From NCBI RefSeq assembly GCF_004362195.1, contig NZ_SNWG01000001.1, positions 2,976,001 to 3,040,000 on the forward strand: a DNA stretch of 64,000 nt, written 5' to 3'. Shown piece by piece: positions 35,934-43,768 of the stretch. The notes below the pieces were generated by a model. The model saw only the letters and a program-made list of their open reading frames with translations. It was not told where the DNA came from and did not search any database. The position numbers and the translations under genes were made by a program. This DNA is from Microbacterium sp. BK668. GTDB lineage: Bacteria > Actinomycetota > Actinomycetes > Actinomycetales > Microbacteriaceae. Every line of letters begins with the position of its first letter. The stretch's first letter is position 1.

Positions 35934-37871
35934 GTGAGCACGAGTCAGCAGGCCGACCCGCTGATCGGTCGTCTCGTCGACGGCCGATACCGGGTGCGCG
36001 CGCGCATCGCGCGCGGCGGCATGGCGACCGTGTACGTCGCGACGGACCTGCGCCTGGAGCGGCGGGTGGCGCTCAAGGTCATGCACGGCCACCTCAGCGA
36101 CGACACCGTGTTCCAGAGCCGGTTCATCCAGGAGGCGCGGGCCGCGGCGCGCCTGGCCGACCCGCACGTGGTGAACGTCTTCGATCAGGGCCAGGACGGC
36201 GAGATGGCTTATCTCGTCATGGAGTACCTGCCCGGCATCACGCTGCGCGAGCTGCTGCGCGAGCAGCGGCGTCTGACGATCCAGCAGACGGTGACGATCA
36301 TGGATGCCGTGCTCTCGGGCCTCGCGGCGGCCCATCGGGCCGGAATCGTCCATCGCGACGTCAAGCCCGAGAACGTTCTCCTCGCGGAAGACGGCCGCAT
36401 CAAGATCGGCGACTTCGGCCTCGCGCGCGCCACCACCGCGAACACCGCGACCGGCTCGCAGCTCCTCGGCACGATCGCCTACCTCGCGCCGGAGCTCGTC
36501 ACGCGCGGGACCGCCGACGCCCGCAGCGACATCTACTCGCTCGGGATCATGCTGTACGAGATGCTCGCGGGCGAGCAGCCCTATCAGGGCGAGCAGCCGA
36601 TGCAGATCGCGTTCCAGCACGCCACCGACTCCGTCCCGCGGCCGAGCGTCAAGAACCCCGGCGTTCCCGAGCAGCTCGACGAGCTCGTGCTGTGGGCGAC
36701 CGAGAAGTCGCCCGACGACCGCCCGTCGGACGCGCGGGAGATGCTCGATCGGTTCCGCGAGATCGAGCGCGAGCTCGGCGTGCACCCGCAGGTCGCCCGC
36801 ACCGCTCCCACGACCGTGATCCGCGACGAGGGCGGCGCGCAGACCGAGCTCACGAAGGTGCTCCCCTCGGCGATCACCGGTCCCATGGCGGCGATCGACG
36901 ACGTCGACAACGCCTCCCGCCTGCGCACCGAGATGCGCAAGCGCTCCCGGAGAGGCGGGTGGCTGTTCGCGCTCGTCATCGTGCTCGCGGCGCTCGCCGC
37001 AGCGGCCGGGTGGTGGTTCGGCTCGGGTCCGGGGTCGCAGGTCGCCGTCCCCGACGTCTCGAACATGACCTTCGAGCAGGCGCAGGGGGCGCTCGCGGCG
37101 GAGGGTCTCGTGGCGGCCCAGCAGGACGTCTTCGACTTCGACATCCCGGCCGGGACGACGGTCGGGTCCGAACCCGGTGCCGGCGCGCGCGTGGACAAGG
37201 AGGCGACCGTCACGGTGCTGGTCTCCAAGGGACCGCAGGACCATGTGATATCGGCGCTGGGCGGGCTGCCGGCCGATCAGGCCCGCGCCGCCCTCGAGGG
37301 GGTGCGGGTGACGGTCGGGGACGACCAGCAGATCTTCAACGGCGACGTCGCCGAGAACGCCGTGATCGCGGCATCCATCACTCCCCGGGCCGGTGGCGAC
37401 GCGTTCGACTGCACGCCCGGCTGCACGGTCTACGAGGGCGACTCCGCGGTGCTCTCGGTGTCGGTCGGGGCGGTTCCGGATGTCGCGGGCAAGAGCGTCG
37501 GCGACGCCACGGCGGCGCTGAACGCGAAGAACCTCCAGATCGCCGGCACGACGGAGGAGAGGAGCAGCAGCGTCGAGGAGGGACTCGTCATCCGCATCGC
37601 CGACAAGGAGGACGGCACGCCGTGGCGTCCGGGCGAGTCGGTGACGCTCGTGGTGTCGTCGGGTCCTCCCCTGTTCCCCGTTCCGAACGTGGTCGGCCTG
37701 ACGCTCGCAGAGGCGAAGGACACCCTCGCGGCGGCGGGTTTCACGCCGCAGTACAACCCGCTGTGGGAGCCGTTCGCGCTCATCGCGACCGTCGTGGCGC
37801 AGGACCCCGAAGCGGAGGCCCAGCGCGTCAAGGGCACGAAGGTCTCACTCGACCTCAGCGCGACCGACTGA
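35934..37871 (+). CDS. pknL: PASTA-domain Ser/Thr protein kinase (PknL group)
   Basis: Membrane kinase that senses peptidoglycan fragments and phosphorylates division and metabolic proteins. The 645-residue protein has the kinase domain (about 18-285) with the G-loop ARGGMATVY, Lys48, HRDVKPEN with Asp142, DFG at Asp160 and a Thr-rich activation loop. A juxtamembrane part, one helix (about 343-362) and four PASTA repeats follow; the second is divergent and has a DCTPGC cysteine pair. The name follows synteny with Rv2175c and aroG, although M. tuberculosis PknL lacks PASTA repeats. Likely substrates nearby are the Rv2175c homologue and OdhI. Confidence 0.92.
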   Translation: MSTSQQADPLIGRLVDGRYRVRARIARGGMATVYVATDLRLERRVALKVMHGHLSDDTVFQSRFIQEARAAARLADPHVVNVFDQGQDGEMAYLVMEYLPGITLRELLREQRRLTIQQTVTIMDAVLSGLAAAHRAGIVHRDVKPENVLLAEDGRIKIGDFGLARATTANTATGSQLLGTIAYLAPELVTRGTADARSDIYSLGIMLYEMLAGEQPYQGEQPMQIAFQHATDSVPRPSVKNPGVPEQLDELVLWATEKSPDDRPSDAREMLDRFREIERELGVHPQVARTAPTTVIRDEGGAQTELTKVLPSAITGPMAAIDDVDNASRLRTEMRKRSRRGGWLFALVIVLAALAAAAGWWFGSGPGSQVAVPDVSNMTFEQAQGALAAEGLVAAQQDVFDFDIPAGTTVGSEPGAGARVDKEATVTVLVSKGPQDHVISALGGLPADQARAALEGVRVTVGDDQQIFNGDVAENAVIAASITPRAGGDAFDCTPGCTVYEGDSAVLSVSVGAVPDVAGKSVGDATAALNAKNLQIAGTTEERSSSVEEGLVIRIADKEDGTPWRPGESVTLVVSSGPPLFPVPNVVGLTLAEAKDTLAAAGFTPQYNPLWEPFALIATVVAQDPEAEAQRVKGTKVSLDLSATD

Positions 37872-38020
37872 TCCACCCGCGTCGACGAACGCGCGCCCGG
37901 ATCCGAGTCGAGCTTCGGCGTGTGGATCGAGCCTCCCGGCGGCACGACTCGAACCGCGAGCCACGACTGACACCCTGAGCCTCGACTCGGCCGCGCCGGC
38001 CGCGGCGGCGTCGGCGGCGG

Positions 38021-39358
38021 TCAGAGCTTCTCGAGCTCCTCGGCGACGAGGAAGGCGAGCTCGAGGCTCTGCATGTGGTTCAGGCGCGGGTCGCACAGGC
38101 TCTCGTAGCGGGTGGCGAGGGTCTGCTCGTCGATCTGCTCCGAGCCGCCGAGGCACTCGGTGACGTCGTCGCCCGTGAGCTCGACATGGATGCCGCCGGG
38201 GAAGGTCCCCACGGCGCGGTGCGCCTCGAAGAAGCCGCGGACCTCGTCGACGACGTCGTCGAAGCGACGCGTCTTGTACCCCGTCGGCGTGGTGATCCCG
38301 TTGCCGTGCATGGGGTCGGTGACCCACAGGGGCACGGCGCCCGAGTCCTTCACCGCCTGGAGCAGCGGCGGCAGCGCGTCGCGGATCCTGCCGGCGCCCA
38401 TGCGCGTGATGAACGTCAGACGGCCGGGCTCCCGCTCCGGGTCCAGCTTGTCGATGAGCGCGAGGGCCGCGTCGGGCGAGGTCGACGGCCCCAGCTTGAC
38501 GCCGATGGGGTTGCGGATCTTCGAGAAGTAGTCCACGTGCGCGCCGTCGAGGTCGCGCGTGCGCTCGCCGATCCACAGGAAGTGCGCCGAGGTGTTGTAC
38601 GGGGTCCCCGTCCGCGAGTCGATGCGCGTCATGGGCCGCTCGTAGTCCATGAGCAGGCCCTCGTGGCCGGTGTAGAACTCGACGCGGCGAAGCTCGTCGA
38701 AGTCCGCTCCTGCGGCCTCCATGAACTTGATGGCGCGGTCGATCTCGGTCGCCAGGCGTTCGTACTGCTGGTTGGCGGGGTTCTGCGCGAAGCCCTTGTT
38801 CCAGCTGTGCACCTCGCGGAGGTCGGCGAATCCACCCTGCGTGAACGCGCGGATGAGATTGATCGTCGAAGCCGCGGTGTGGTACCCCTTCAGCAGGCGC
38901 GCCGGATCGGCCTGACGCGAGGCCTCCGTGAAGTCGTACCCGTTGACGATGTCGCCTCGGTAGGCGGGAAGCGTCACGTCGCCGCGGGTCTCCGTGTCGC
39001 TCGAGCGGGGCTTGGCGAACTGGCCGGCCATGCGGCCCATCTTCACGACGGGCATCGACGCGCCGTACGTGAGGACGACCGCCATCTGCAGCACGGTCTT
39101 GATGCGGTTGCGGATCTGCTCGGCCGTCGCGCCGGCGAAGGTCTCGGCGCAGTCGCCGCCCTGGAGGAGGAACGCCTGGCCGGAGGCGGCGCGCCCGAGC
39201 CGCTCACGGAGGATGTCCACCTCGCCGGCGAAGACGAGCGGCGGGAGCGTCGAGATCTCGGCCGACACAGCATCGACGGCGTCGCGGTCGCGCCACGCGG
39301 GCTGCTGCTTGATCGGCAGGGTCCGCCAGTGGTCGAGGGCGTCGAGCTGCTGAAGCAT
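38021..39358 (-). CDS. aroG: 3-deoxy-7-phosphoheptulonate synthase, class II
   Basis: First enzyme of the shikimate pathway, joining phosphoenolpyruvate and erythrose-4-phosphate. The 445-residue protein is of the plant-like class II type: FLLQGGDCAETFAG, KMGRMAGQFAKPRS, GMHG-type DPMHGNGITTPTGYKTR with metal-binding residues, and ELTGDDVTECLGG near the end. A TAGACT box ends 6 bases before the ATG, so it is leaderless. It is convergent with pknL, as in M. tuberculosis where aroG neighbours pknL. Feedback properties cannot be read from sequence. Confidence 0.96.
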   Translation of the reverse strand: MLQQLDALDHWRTLPIKQQPAWRDRDAVDAVSAEISTLPPLVFAGEVDILRERLGRAASGQAFLLQGGDCAETFAGATAEQIRNRIKTVLQMAVVLTYGASMPVVKMGRMAGQFAKPRSSDTETRGDVTLPAYRGDIVNGYDFTEASRQADPARLLKGYHTAASTINLIRAFTQGGFADLREVHSWNKGFAQNPANQQYERLATEIDRAIKFMEAAGADFDELRRVEFYTGHEGLLMDYERPMTRIDSRTGTPYNTSAHFLWIGERTRDLDGAHVDYFSKIRNPIGVKLGPSTSPDAALALIDKLDPEREPGRLTFITRMGAGRIRDALPPLLQAVKDSGAVPLWVTDPMHGNGITTPTGYKTRRFDDVVDEVRGFFEAHRAVGTFPGGIHVELTGDDVTECLGGSEQIDEQTLATRYESLCDPRLNHMQSLELAFLVAEELEKL

Positions 39359-39364
39359 CCGCCA

Positions 39365-39370
39365 AGTCTA
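39365..39370 (-). promoter_or_regulatory. -10 box (TAGACT) for aroG, leaderless
   Basis: TAGACT, then 6 bases, then the ATG at 39358. Confidence 0.6.
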
Positions 39371-39449
39371 TCGGCGGCGTGCTATGGCCCGGTGCCGTGC
39401 GATCGTCCGGCGGCGTGGGATCGCCGGGTGGTGCGCGTCGTCCGGCGGG

Positions 39450-40226
39450 CTAGGCTCCCGCGGGGGCATCCGACGGGGACGGATGCTGCGCCTTCGCGCT
39501 CGCCGCCGGCTGAGGCGCGTCCTGCACCCTGGGTCGCGGTCGGCCCGGCTTCGTCAGCCGGTCCTTGACGGTCGAGGCGTAGACGTCCTCGTACTCCTGC
39601 TCGCCCAGCCGCTGCAGCGCGACCATGATCTCGTCCGTCACCGAGCGGAGGATGTACCGGTCGCCTTCCATGCCCTCGAACCGCGAGAAGTCGAGGGGCT
39701 CGCCGATGACGATGCCGACGCGCACGATCCGCGGCCAGTGCGTGCCGATCGGGAGCATCGTGTCGGTGTCGACCATGACGACGGGCACGACGGGAACGTG
39801 CGCCTCGAGGGCCATGCGAGCCAGGCCCGTGCGTCCGCGATAGAGCTTGCCGTCCGGGCTCCGCGTGCCCTCGGGGTAGATGCCCAAGAGATCTCCCCGG
39901 CCCAGCACCTGCAGGCCCGTGTTGAGGGATGCCTCGGACGCCTTGCCGCCGGAGCGGTCGATGGGGATCTGACCCGTCATCTTGAAGAACATGCCGGTGG
40001 CCCAGCCCCGCAGGCCCCGCCCGGTGAAGTAGTCGCTCTTGGCCAGGAAGGCGACGGGACGGTCGATCATGAGCGGGAGGAAGATCGAGTCGACGAACGA
40101 CAGATGGTTGCTCGCGAGGATCGCCGCACCCTCTGCCGGAACATTGCGCCGGCCGACGATCCACGGCCGCCAGATCGCCTTCGTGATCGGGCCGATCACG
40201 ATGTACTTCATGAGCCAGTAGAACAA
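39450..40226 (-). CDS. 1-acyl-glycerol-3-phosphate acyltransferase family (PlsC-like)
   Basis: Membrane-associated acyltransferase for phospholipid synthesis. The 258-residue protein has the catalytic NHLSFVDS (NHx4D) motif and the substrate motif YPEGTRSPDGK, with an N-terminal hydrophobic helix. The C-terminal 40 residues are Pro/Ala-rich. The start is TTG at 40226, supported by GGGAGGA at ideal spacing and the match of the helix. It follows the ROK gene by 18 bases, so the two are cotranscribed. It corresponds by position to Rv2182c. The acyl acceptor is not proven. Confidence 0.9.
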   Translation of the reverse strand: MFYWLMKYIVIGPITKAIWRPWIVGRRNVPAEGAAILASNHLSFVDSIFLPLMIDRPVAFLAKSDYFTGRGLRGWATGMFFKMTGQIPIDRSGGKASEASLNTGLQVLGRGDLLGIYPEGTRSPDGKLYRGRTGLARMALEAHVPVVPVVMVDTDTMLPIGTHWPRIVRVGIVIGEPLDFSRFEGMEGDRYILRSVTDEIMVALQRLGEQEYEDVYASTVKDRLTKPGRPRPRVQDAPQPAASAKAQHPSPSDAPAGA

Positions 40227-40244
40227 GGTGGATCCTCCCGCGGG

Positions 40245-41177
40245 CTAGACGCGACCTGCGAGGTCTGCCGCGCCGATGATGCCGGCCGCGTTGCCGAGCC
40301 GCGCGATCGCGAAGTCGGCGACAGGCCGGTCGCCGTAACCGGGCAGCGACGTCTCGTAGGCGATCCGCACGGGCTCCAGAAGCACGTCCCCGAGCTCGGC
40401 GACGCCCCCGCCGATCACGAACAGCGAAGGATCCAGCACGGCCTGGAAGCCGCCGCACGCCTCGCCGAGTGCCGTCGCCACCCGGCGGAGCGCCTCGAGC
40501 GCCCCGGGGTCTCCGGCGAGGACGAGCCGCGAGATGGCGGGGCCGCTGATCGAGCCCTTCTCGGCGCGCACCGCCGCGAGGGCGTCCCCGATGCCGCCGG
40601 AGTCGGCGATGTCGCCCGCCTCGCGCTGCAGTGCGCGACCGGACGCGTACTGCTCGAGGCATCCGTTCTGTCCGCACCCGCACGGGCGACCGTCGCGGGT
40701 GAAGCGCATGTGACCGAGCTCGGCGCCGATCCCATGCCCGCCGCGGTACAGCTCGCCGCCCAGGATGACCGCTCCCCCGACGCCCGTCCCGAGCGTCAGC
40801 ATCACCATGTCGCCGATGTGGGCCCCGCCGCCGAAGCGGTACTCGGCCCACCCCGCCGCATTGGCGTCGTTCTCGATCGTGACCGGCATGTCGAGACGGT
40901 TCTCGAGCTTGGCCTTGAGCGGCTCGTTGCGCCAGGCGATGTTCGGCGCGTGGATGAGCACCGCCCCGTCCCGGTCAACGAAACCCGCTGCCGCGACGCC
41001 GACCGCCGCGACGTCGTGCGTGTCGCGGAGGTGGCGCACCATGTCGACGACGGCATCCTCGAGCGCCGCGGTGTCGGCGGGGGTCTCCACGCGGAGCTGC
41101 TCGACGATGGTCCCCTCGTCGTCGACGACCCCGCCTGCGATCTTCGTCCCGCCGATGTCGATCCCGACCTTGAGCAC
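40245..41177 (-). CDS. ROK family glucokinase
   Basis: ATP-dependent sugar kinase, most likely glucose. The 310-residue protein has the phosphate-binding LKVGIDIGGTKIAGG, the sugar-binding region around ENDANAAGWAEYRFG, and the ROK zinc motif CGCGQNGCLEQYASG. It has no helix-turn-helix domain, so it is a kinase and not a ROK repressor. GTG at 41177 is preferred because GGAGGGA lies 6 bases upstream; an ATG at 41204 would add nine residues. A TAGACT box at 41226-41231 gives a leader of about 42 bases. Polyphosphate use is possible but no signature is clear. Confidence 0.9.
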   Translation of the reverse strand: MLKVGIDIGGTKIAGGVVDDEGTIVEQLRVETPADTAALEDAVVDMVRHLRDTHDVAAVGVAAAGFVDRDGAVLIHAPNIAWRNEPLKAKLENRLDMPVTIENDANAAGWAEYRFGGGAHIGDMVMLTLGTGVGGAVILGGELYRGGHGIGAELGHMRFTRDGRPCGCGQNGCLEQYASGRALQREAGDIADSGGIGDALAAVRAEKGSISGPAISRLVLAGDPGALEALRRVATALGEACGGFQAVLDPSLFVIGGGVAELGDVLLEPVRIAYETSLPGYGDRPVADFAIARLGNAAGIIGAADLAGRV

Positions 41178-41225
41178 CGCGCTCCCTCCGCCAACCTCGC
41201 TCATCGCGTCGCGACGGCGCCTTGC

Positions 41226-41231
41226 AGTCTA
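41226..41231 (-). promoter_or_regulatory. -10 box (TAGACT) for the ROK-plsC operon
   Basis: TAGACT upstream of the ROK gene on its strand, with predicted transcription from about 41219. Confidence 0.5.
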
Positions 41232-41338
41232 GCCGCGCGGGACGTCGCGCCGAGGGTCGTGTGACACGGACCTCTGCACGCCGTGGCGCGGGCGGCCGCA
41301 TCCCTCCCCAGTCTCCCGGGCCCGGGCCCGTTCCCGGA

Positions 41339-41344
41339 TACACT
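41339..41344 (+). promoter_or_regulatory. -10 box (TACACT) for the acyl-CoA ligase gene
   Basis: TACACT lies about 45 bases before the GTG start and follows a GC palindrome (CCCGGGCCCGGG). It gives a short leader with AAGGAG. Confidence 0.45.
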
Positions 41345-41389
41345 CGAAGGCAAGCGCACCCGATTGTCGCCGGTACCGAAGGAGTTGCC

Positions 41390-43219
41390 GTGGTCCAATT
41401 CGAAGTCCCCGCCATCGTTCCCGCCGATCCTCAGGCGAACGTCACCGATCTGCTCGCGGAACGGGTGAAGGCGACGCCGCAGCTCGCCCTGTTCGCCGTT
41501 CCGGAGGGCGACGGATGGCGCGACATCACCGCAGCGGAATTCCAGCGCCAGGTCATCGCCCTCGCGAAGGGCCTCGCCGCCGGTGGGATCGAGCCCGGCG
41601 ACAAGGTAGGATTCATCGCCCGCACCACCTACGAGTGGACGCTCGTCGACTTCGCGCTGTTCTATGCCGGCGCGGTGATGGTCCCGATCTACGAGACGAG
41701 CTCGGCCGCGCAGATCCAGTGGAACCTGTCGGACTCGGGCGCCGTCGCCGTAATCACCGAGTCGGCCGAGCACGCCGCCCGGGTCGAGGAGGTGCGCGGC
41801 GAGCTGCCGCTCATCCGCACCGTCTGGTCGATGGGCGACGGCGATCTCGACAAGCTCGTCGCTCAGGGGAAGGACGTCTCGGACGACGAGATCGAGCGCC
41901 GCCGGAACCTCGCCAACGGAGCCGACATCGCGACCCTCATCTACACGTCGGGCTCGACGGGCCGGCCGAAGGGCTGCGTGCTCACGCACAGCAACTTCGT
42001 CGAGCTGAGCCGCAACGCCGCGAAGTCCCTCCACGAAGTCGTCGAGACGCCGGGCGCGTCGACACTGCTCTTCATCACCACGGCGCACGTGTTCGCGCGC
42101 TTCATCTCGATCCTCGACATCCACGCGGGCGTCAAGACGGGTCACCAGCCCGACACGAAGCAGCTCCTTCCCGCCCTCGGCTCGTTCAAGCCGACGTTCC
42201 TCCTCGCCGTGCCCCGCGTGTTCGAGAAGGTCTACAACTCGGCCGAGCAGAAGGCGGAGGCCGGCGGCAAGGGCAAGATCTTCCGCTCCGCCGCGCACGC
42301 GGCGATCGAGCACTCCAGGCTCCTGGAAGAGGGCAAGAAGATCCCGCTCGGCCTCAAGATCAAGTTCGCCCTCTTCGACCGCCTCGTCTACAGCAAGCTG
42401 CGCGAGGCGATGGGCGGCAGGGTCGTCTACGCGGTGTCGGGCTCGGCTCCCCTCGGCTCGCGCCTGGGACACTTCTTCCACAGCCTCGGCGTCGTGATCC
42501 TCGAGGGCTACGGCCTCACCGAGACCACGGCGCCCGCGACGGTGAACCTCGCGACGAAGTCGAAGATCGGCACGGTCGGACCCGCCCTCCCCGGTGTCGG
42601 CATCCGCCTCGCGGACGACGGCGAGATCCAGGTGCGCGGGATCAACGTCTTCAAGGAGTACTGGCGCAACCCCGAGGCGACGGCGGCCGCGTTCGACGGA
42701 GACTGGTTCCTCACCGGCGACCTGGGCTCGTTCGACGACGAGGGCTTCCTCAAGATCACGGGCCGCAAGAAGGAGATCATCGTCACGGCGGGCGGCAAGA
42801 ACGTGGCCCCCGCTGCTCTGGAGGACCCGATCCGCGCCAACCCGATCGTCGGTCAGGTCGTCGTCGTCGGCGACCAGAAGCCGTTCATCTCGGCTCTGGT
42901 GACGCTCGACCCCGAGATGCTGCCGACGTGGCTGGCCAACAACGATCTGCCGGCCGACATGTCGCTCGAGGACGCGGCGAAGAACAGCGCCGTCCGCGCC
43001 GAGGTCCAGAAGGCGATCGACAACGCCAACAAGTCCGTCTCGCGCGCGGAGTCCATCCGGAAGTTCACGATCCTTCCCACCGAGTGGACCGAGGCGAGCG
43101 GGCACCTCACCCCCAAGATGAGCATCAAGCGCAACGTCATCCTGAAGGACTTCTCGTCCGACATCGACGAGCTCTACAACGTGCCGGTCTCGACGACCAA
43201 CGTCTCGCTCGGGGGCTGA
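41390..43219 (+). CDS. Long-chain fatty acid--CoA ligase (FadD15-like AMP-binding protein)
   Basis: Activates fatty acids to acyl-CoA through an acyl-adenylate. The 609-residue protein has the P-loop LIYTSGSTGRPKGCVLTH, the substrate region EGYGLTETTAPATVN, the hinge motif DWFLTGDLGSFDDEGFLKITGRKKEIIVTAGGKNVAP, shown here as residues about 443-479, and a C-terminal catalytic lysine region HLTPKMSIKRN. GTG at 41390 is the start, with AAGGAG at ideal spacing. Its position near pknL-aroG-plsC parallels fadD15 (Rv2187). A perfect terminator stem follows. Confidence 0.93.
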   Translation: MVQFEVPAIVPADPQANVTDLLAERVKATPQLALFAVPEGDGWRDITAAEFQRQVIALAKGLAAGGIEPGDKVGFIARTTYEWTLVDFALFYAGAVMVPIYETSSAAQIQWNLSDSGAVAVITESAEHAARVEEVRGELPLIRTVWSMGDGDLDKLVAQGKDVSDDEIERRRNLANGADIATLIYTSGSTGRPKGCVLTHSNFVELSRNAAKSLHEVVETPGASTLLFITTAHVFARFISILDIHAGVKTGHQPDTKQLLPALGSFKPTFLLAVPRVFEKVYNSAEQKAEAGGKGKIFRSAAHAAIEHSRLLEEGKKIPLGLKIKFALFDRLVYSKLREAMGGRVVYAVSGSAPLGSRLGHFFHSLGVVILEGYGLTETTAPATVNLATKSKIGTVGPALPGVGIRLADDGEIQVRGINVFKEYWRNPEATAAAFDGDWFLTGDLGSFDDEGFLKITGRKKEIIVTAGGKNVAPAALEDPIRANPIVGQVVVVGDQKPFISALVTLDPEMLPTWLANNDLPADMSLEDAAKNSAVRAEVQKAIDNANKSVSRAESIRKFTILPTEWTEASGHLTPKMSIKRNVILKDFSSDIDELYNVPVSTTNVSLGG

Positions 43220-43228
43220 GAGGCCGCC

Positions 43229-43269
43229 AGGCGAGAGGACCCCGGGCATCGCGCGGGGTCCTCTCGCCT
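43229..43269. terminator. Bidirectional terminator between the acyl-CoA ligase gene and def
   Basis: A perfect 16-bp stem (AGGCGAGAGGACCCCG and its complement) with a 9-base loop lies between two converging genes. There is no T-run, but stem strength and position make termination for both strands likely. Confidence 0.75.
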
Positions 43270-43275
43270 GTGAGC

Positions 43276-43767
43276 CTAGAACCAGTCGGACTCGCGGATC
43301 TCACGCATCGCGGTCTTGCGCTCGTCCGGCGAGAGACGTTGGATGAAGAGCATCCCGTCCAGATGATCGGTCTCGTGCTGCAGGGCCTGTGCGAGGAGGC
43401 CCTCCCCCTCGAGGACGACCTCGTTCCCGTCGAGGTCGAGACCTCGGACCTTCGCGTAGGGATGACGCAGGGCATCGTGCCAGAGACCCGGGACCGACAG
43501 GCATCCCTCCCCGGTCGGCACCGCCTCTCCCGAGACCTCGACGAGCTCGGGGTTCAGGATGTAGCCGATGTCGCCGTCGATGTTGTAGCTGAACGCCCGC
43601 AGGCCCACGCCGATCTGCGGCGCGGCGACGCCGGCGCGACCCGGCAGCTCCACGGTGTCGAGGAGGTCCTGCACGAGGGCGCGGACACCGTCGTCGATCG
43701 TGGCGATGGGAGCGCTCGGCGCGCGGAGCACGGGGTCGCCGAAGAGGCGGATCGGCCGGACCGCCAC
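43276..43767 (-). CDS. def: Peptide deformylase
   Basis: Removes the formyl group from nascent proteins. The 163-residue metalloenzyme has GVAAPQIG (motif 1, with Val in place of the usual Leu), EGCLSVPG with the metal cysteine (motif 2), and QHETDHLDG with the two metal histidines and catalytic Glu (motif 3). GTG at 43767 starts one base after the stop of the EspI-like gene, so it is cotranscribed and probably coupled with it. Length is normal. Many leaderless genes here would need initiator processing by this enzyme, as do all genes. Confidence 0.95.
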   Translation of the reverse strand: MAVRPIRLFGDPVLRAPSAPIATIDDGVRALVQDLLDTVELPGRAGVAAPQIGVGLRAFSYNIDGDIGYILNPELVEVSGEAVPTGEGCLSVPGLWHDALRHPYAKVRGLDLDGNEVVLEGEGLLAQALQHETDHLDGMLFIQRLSPDERKTAMREIRESDWF

Positions 43768-43768
43768 G

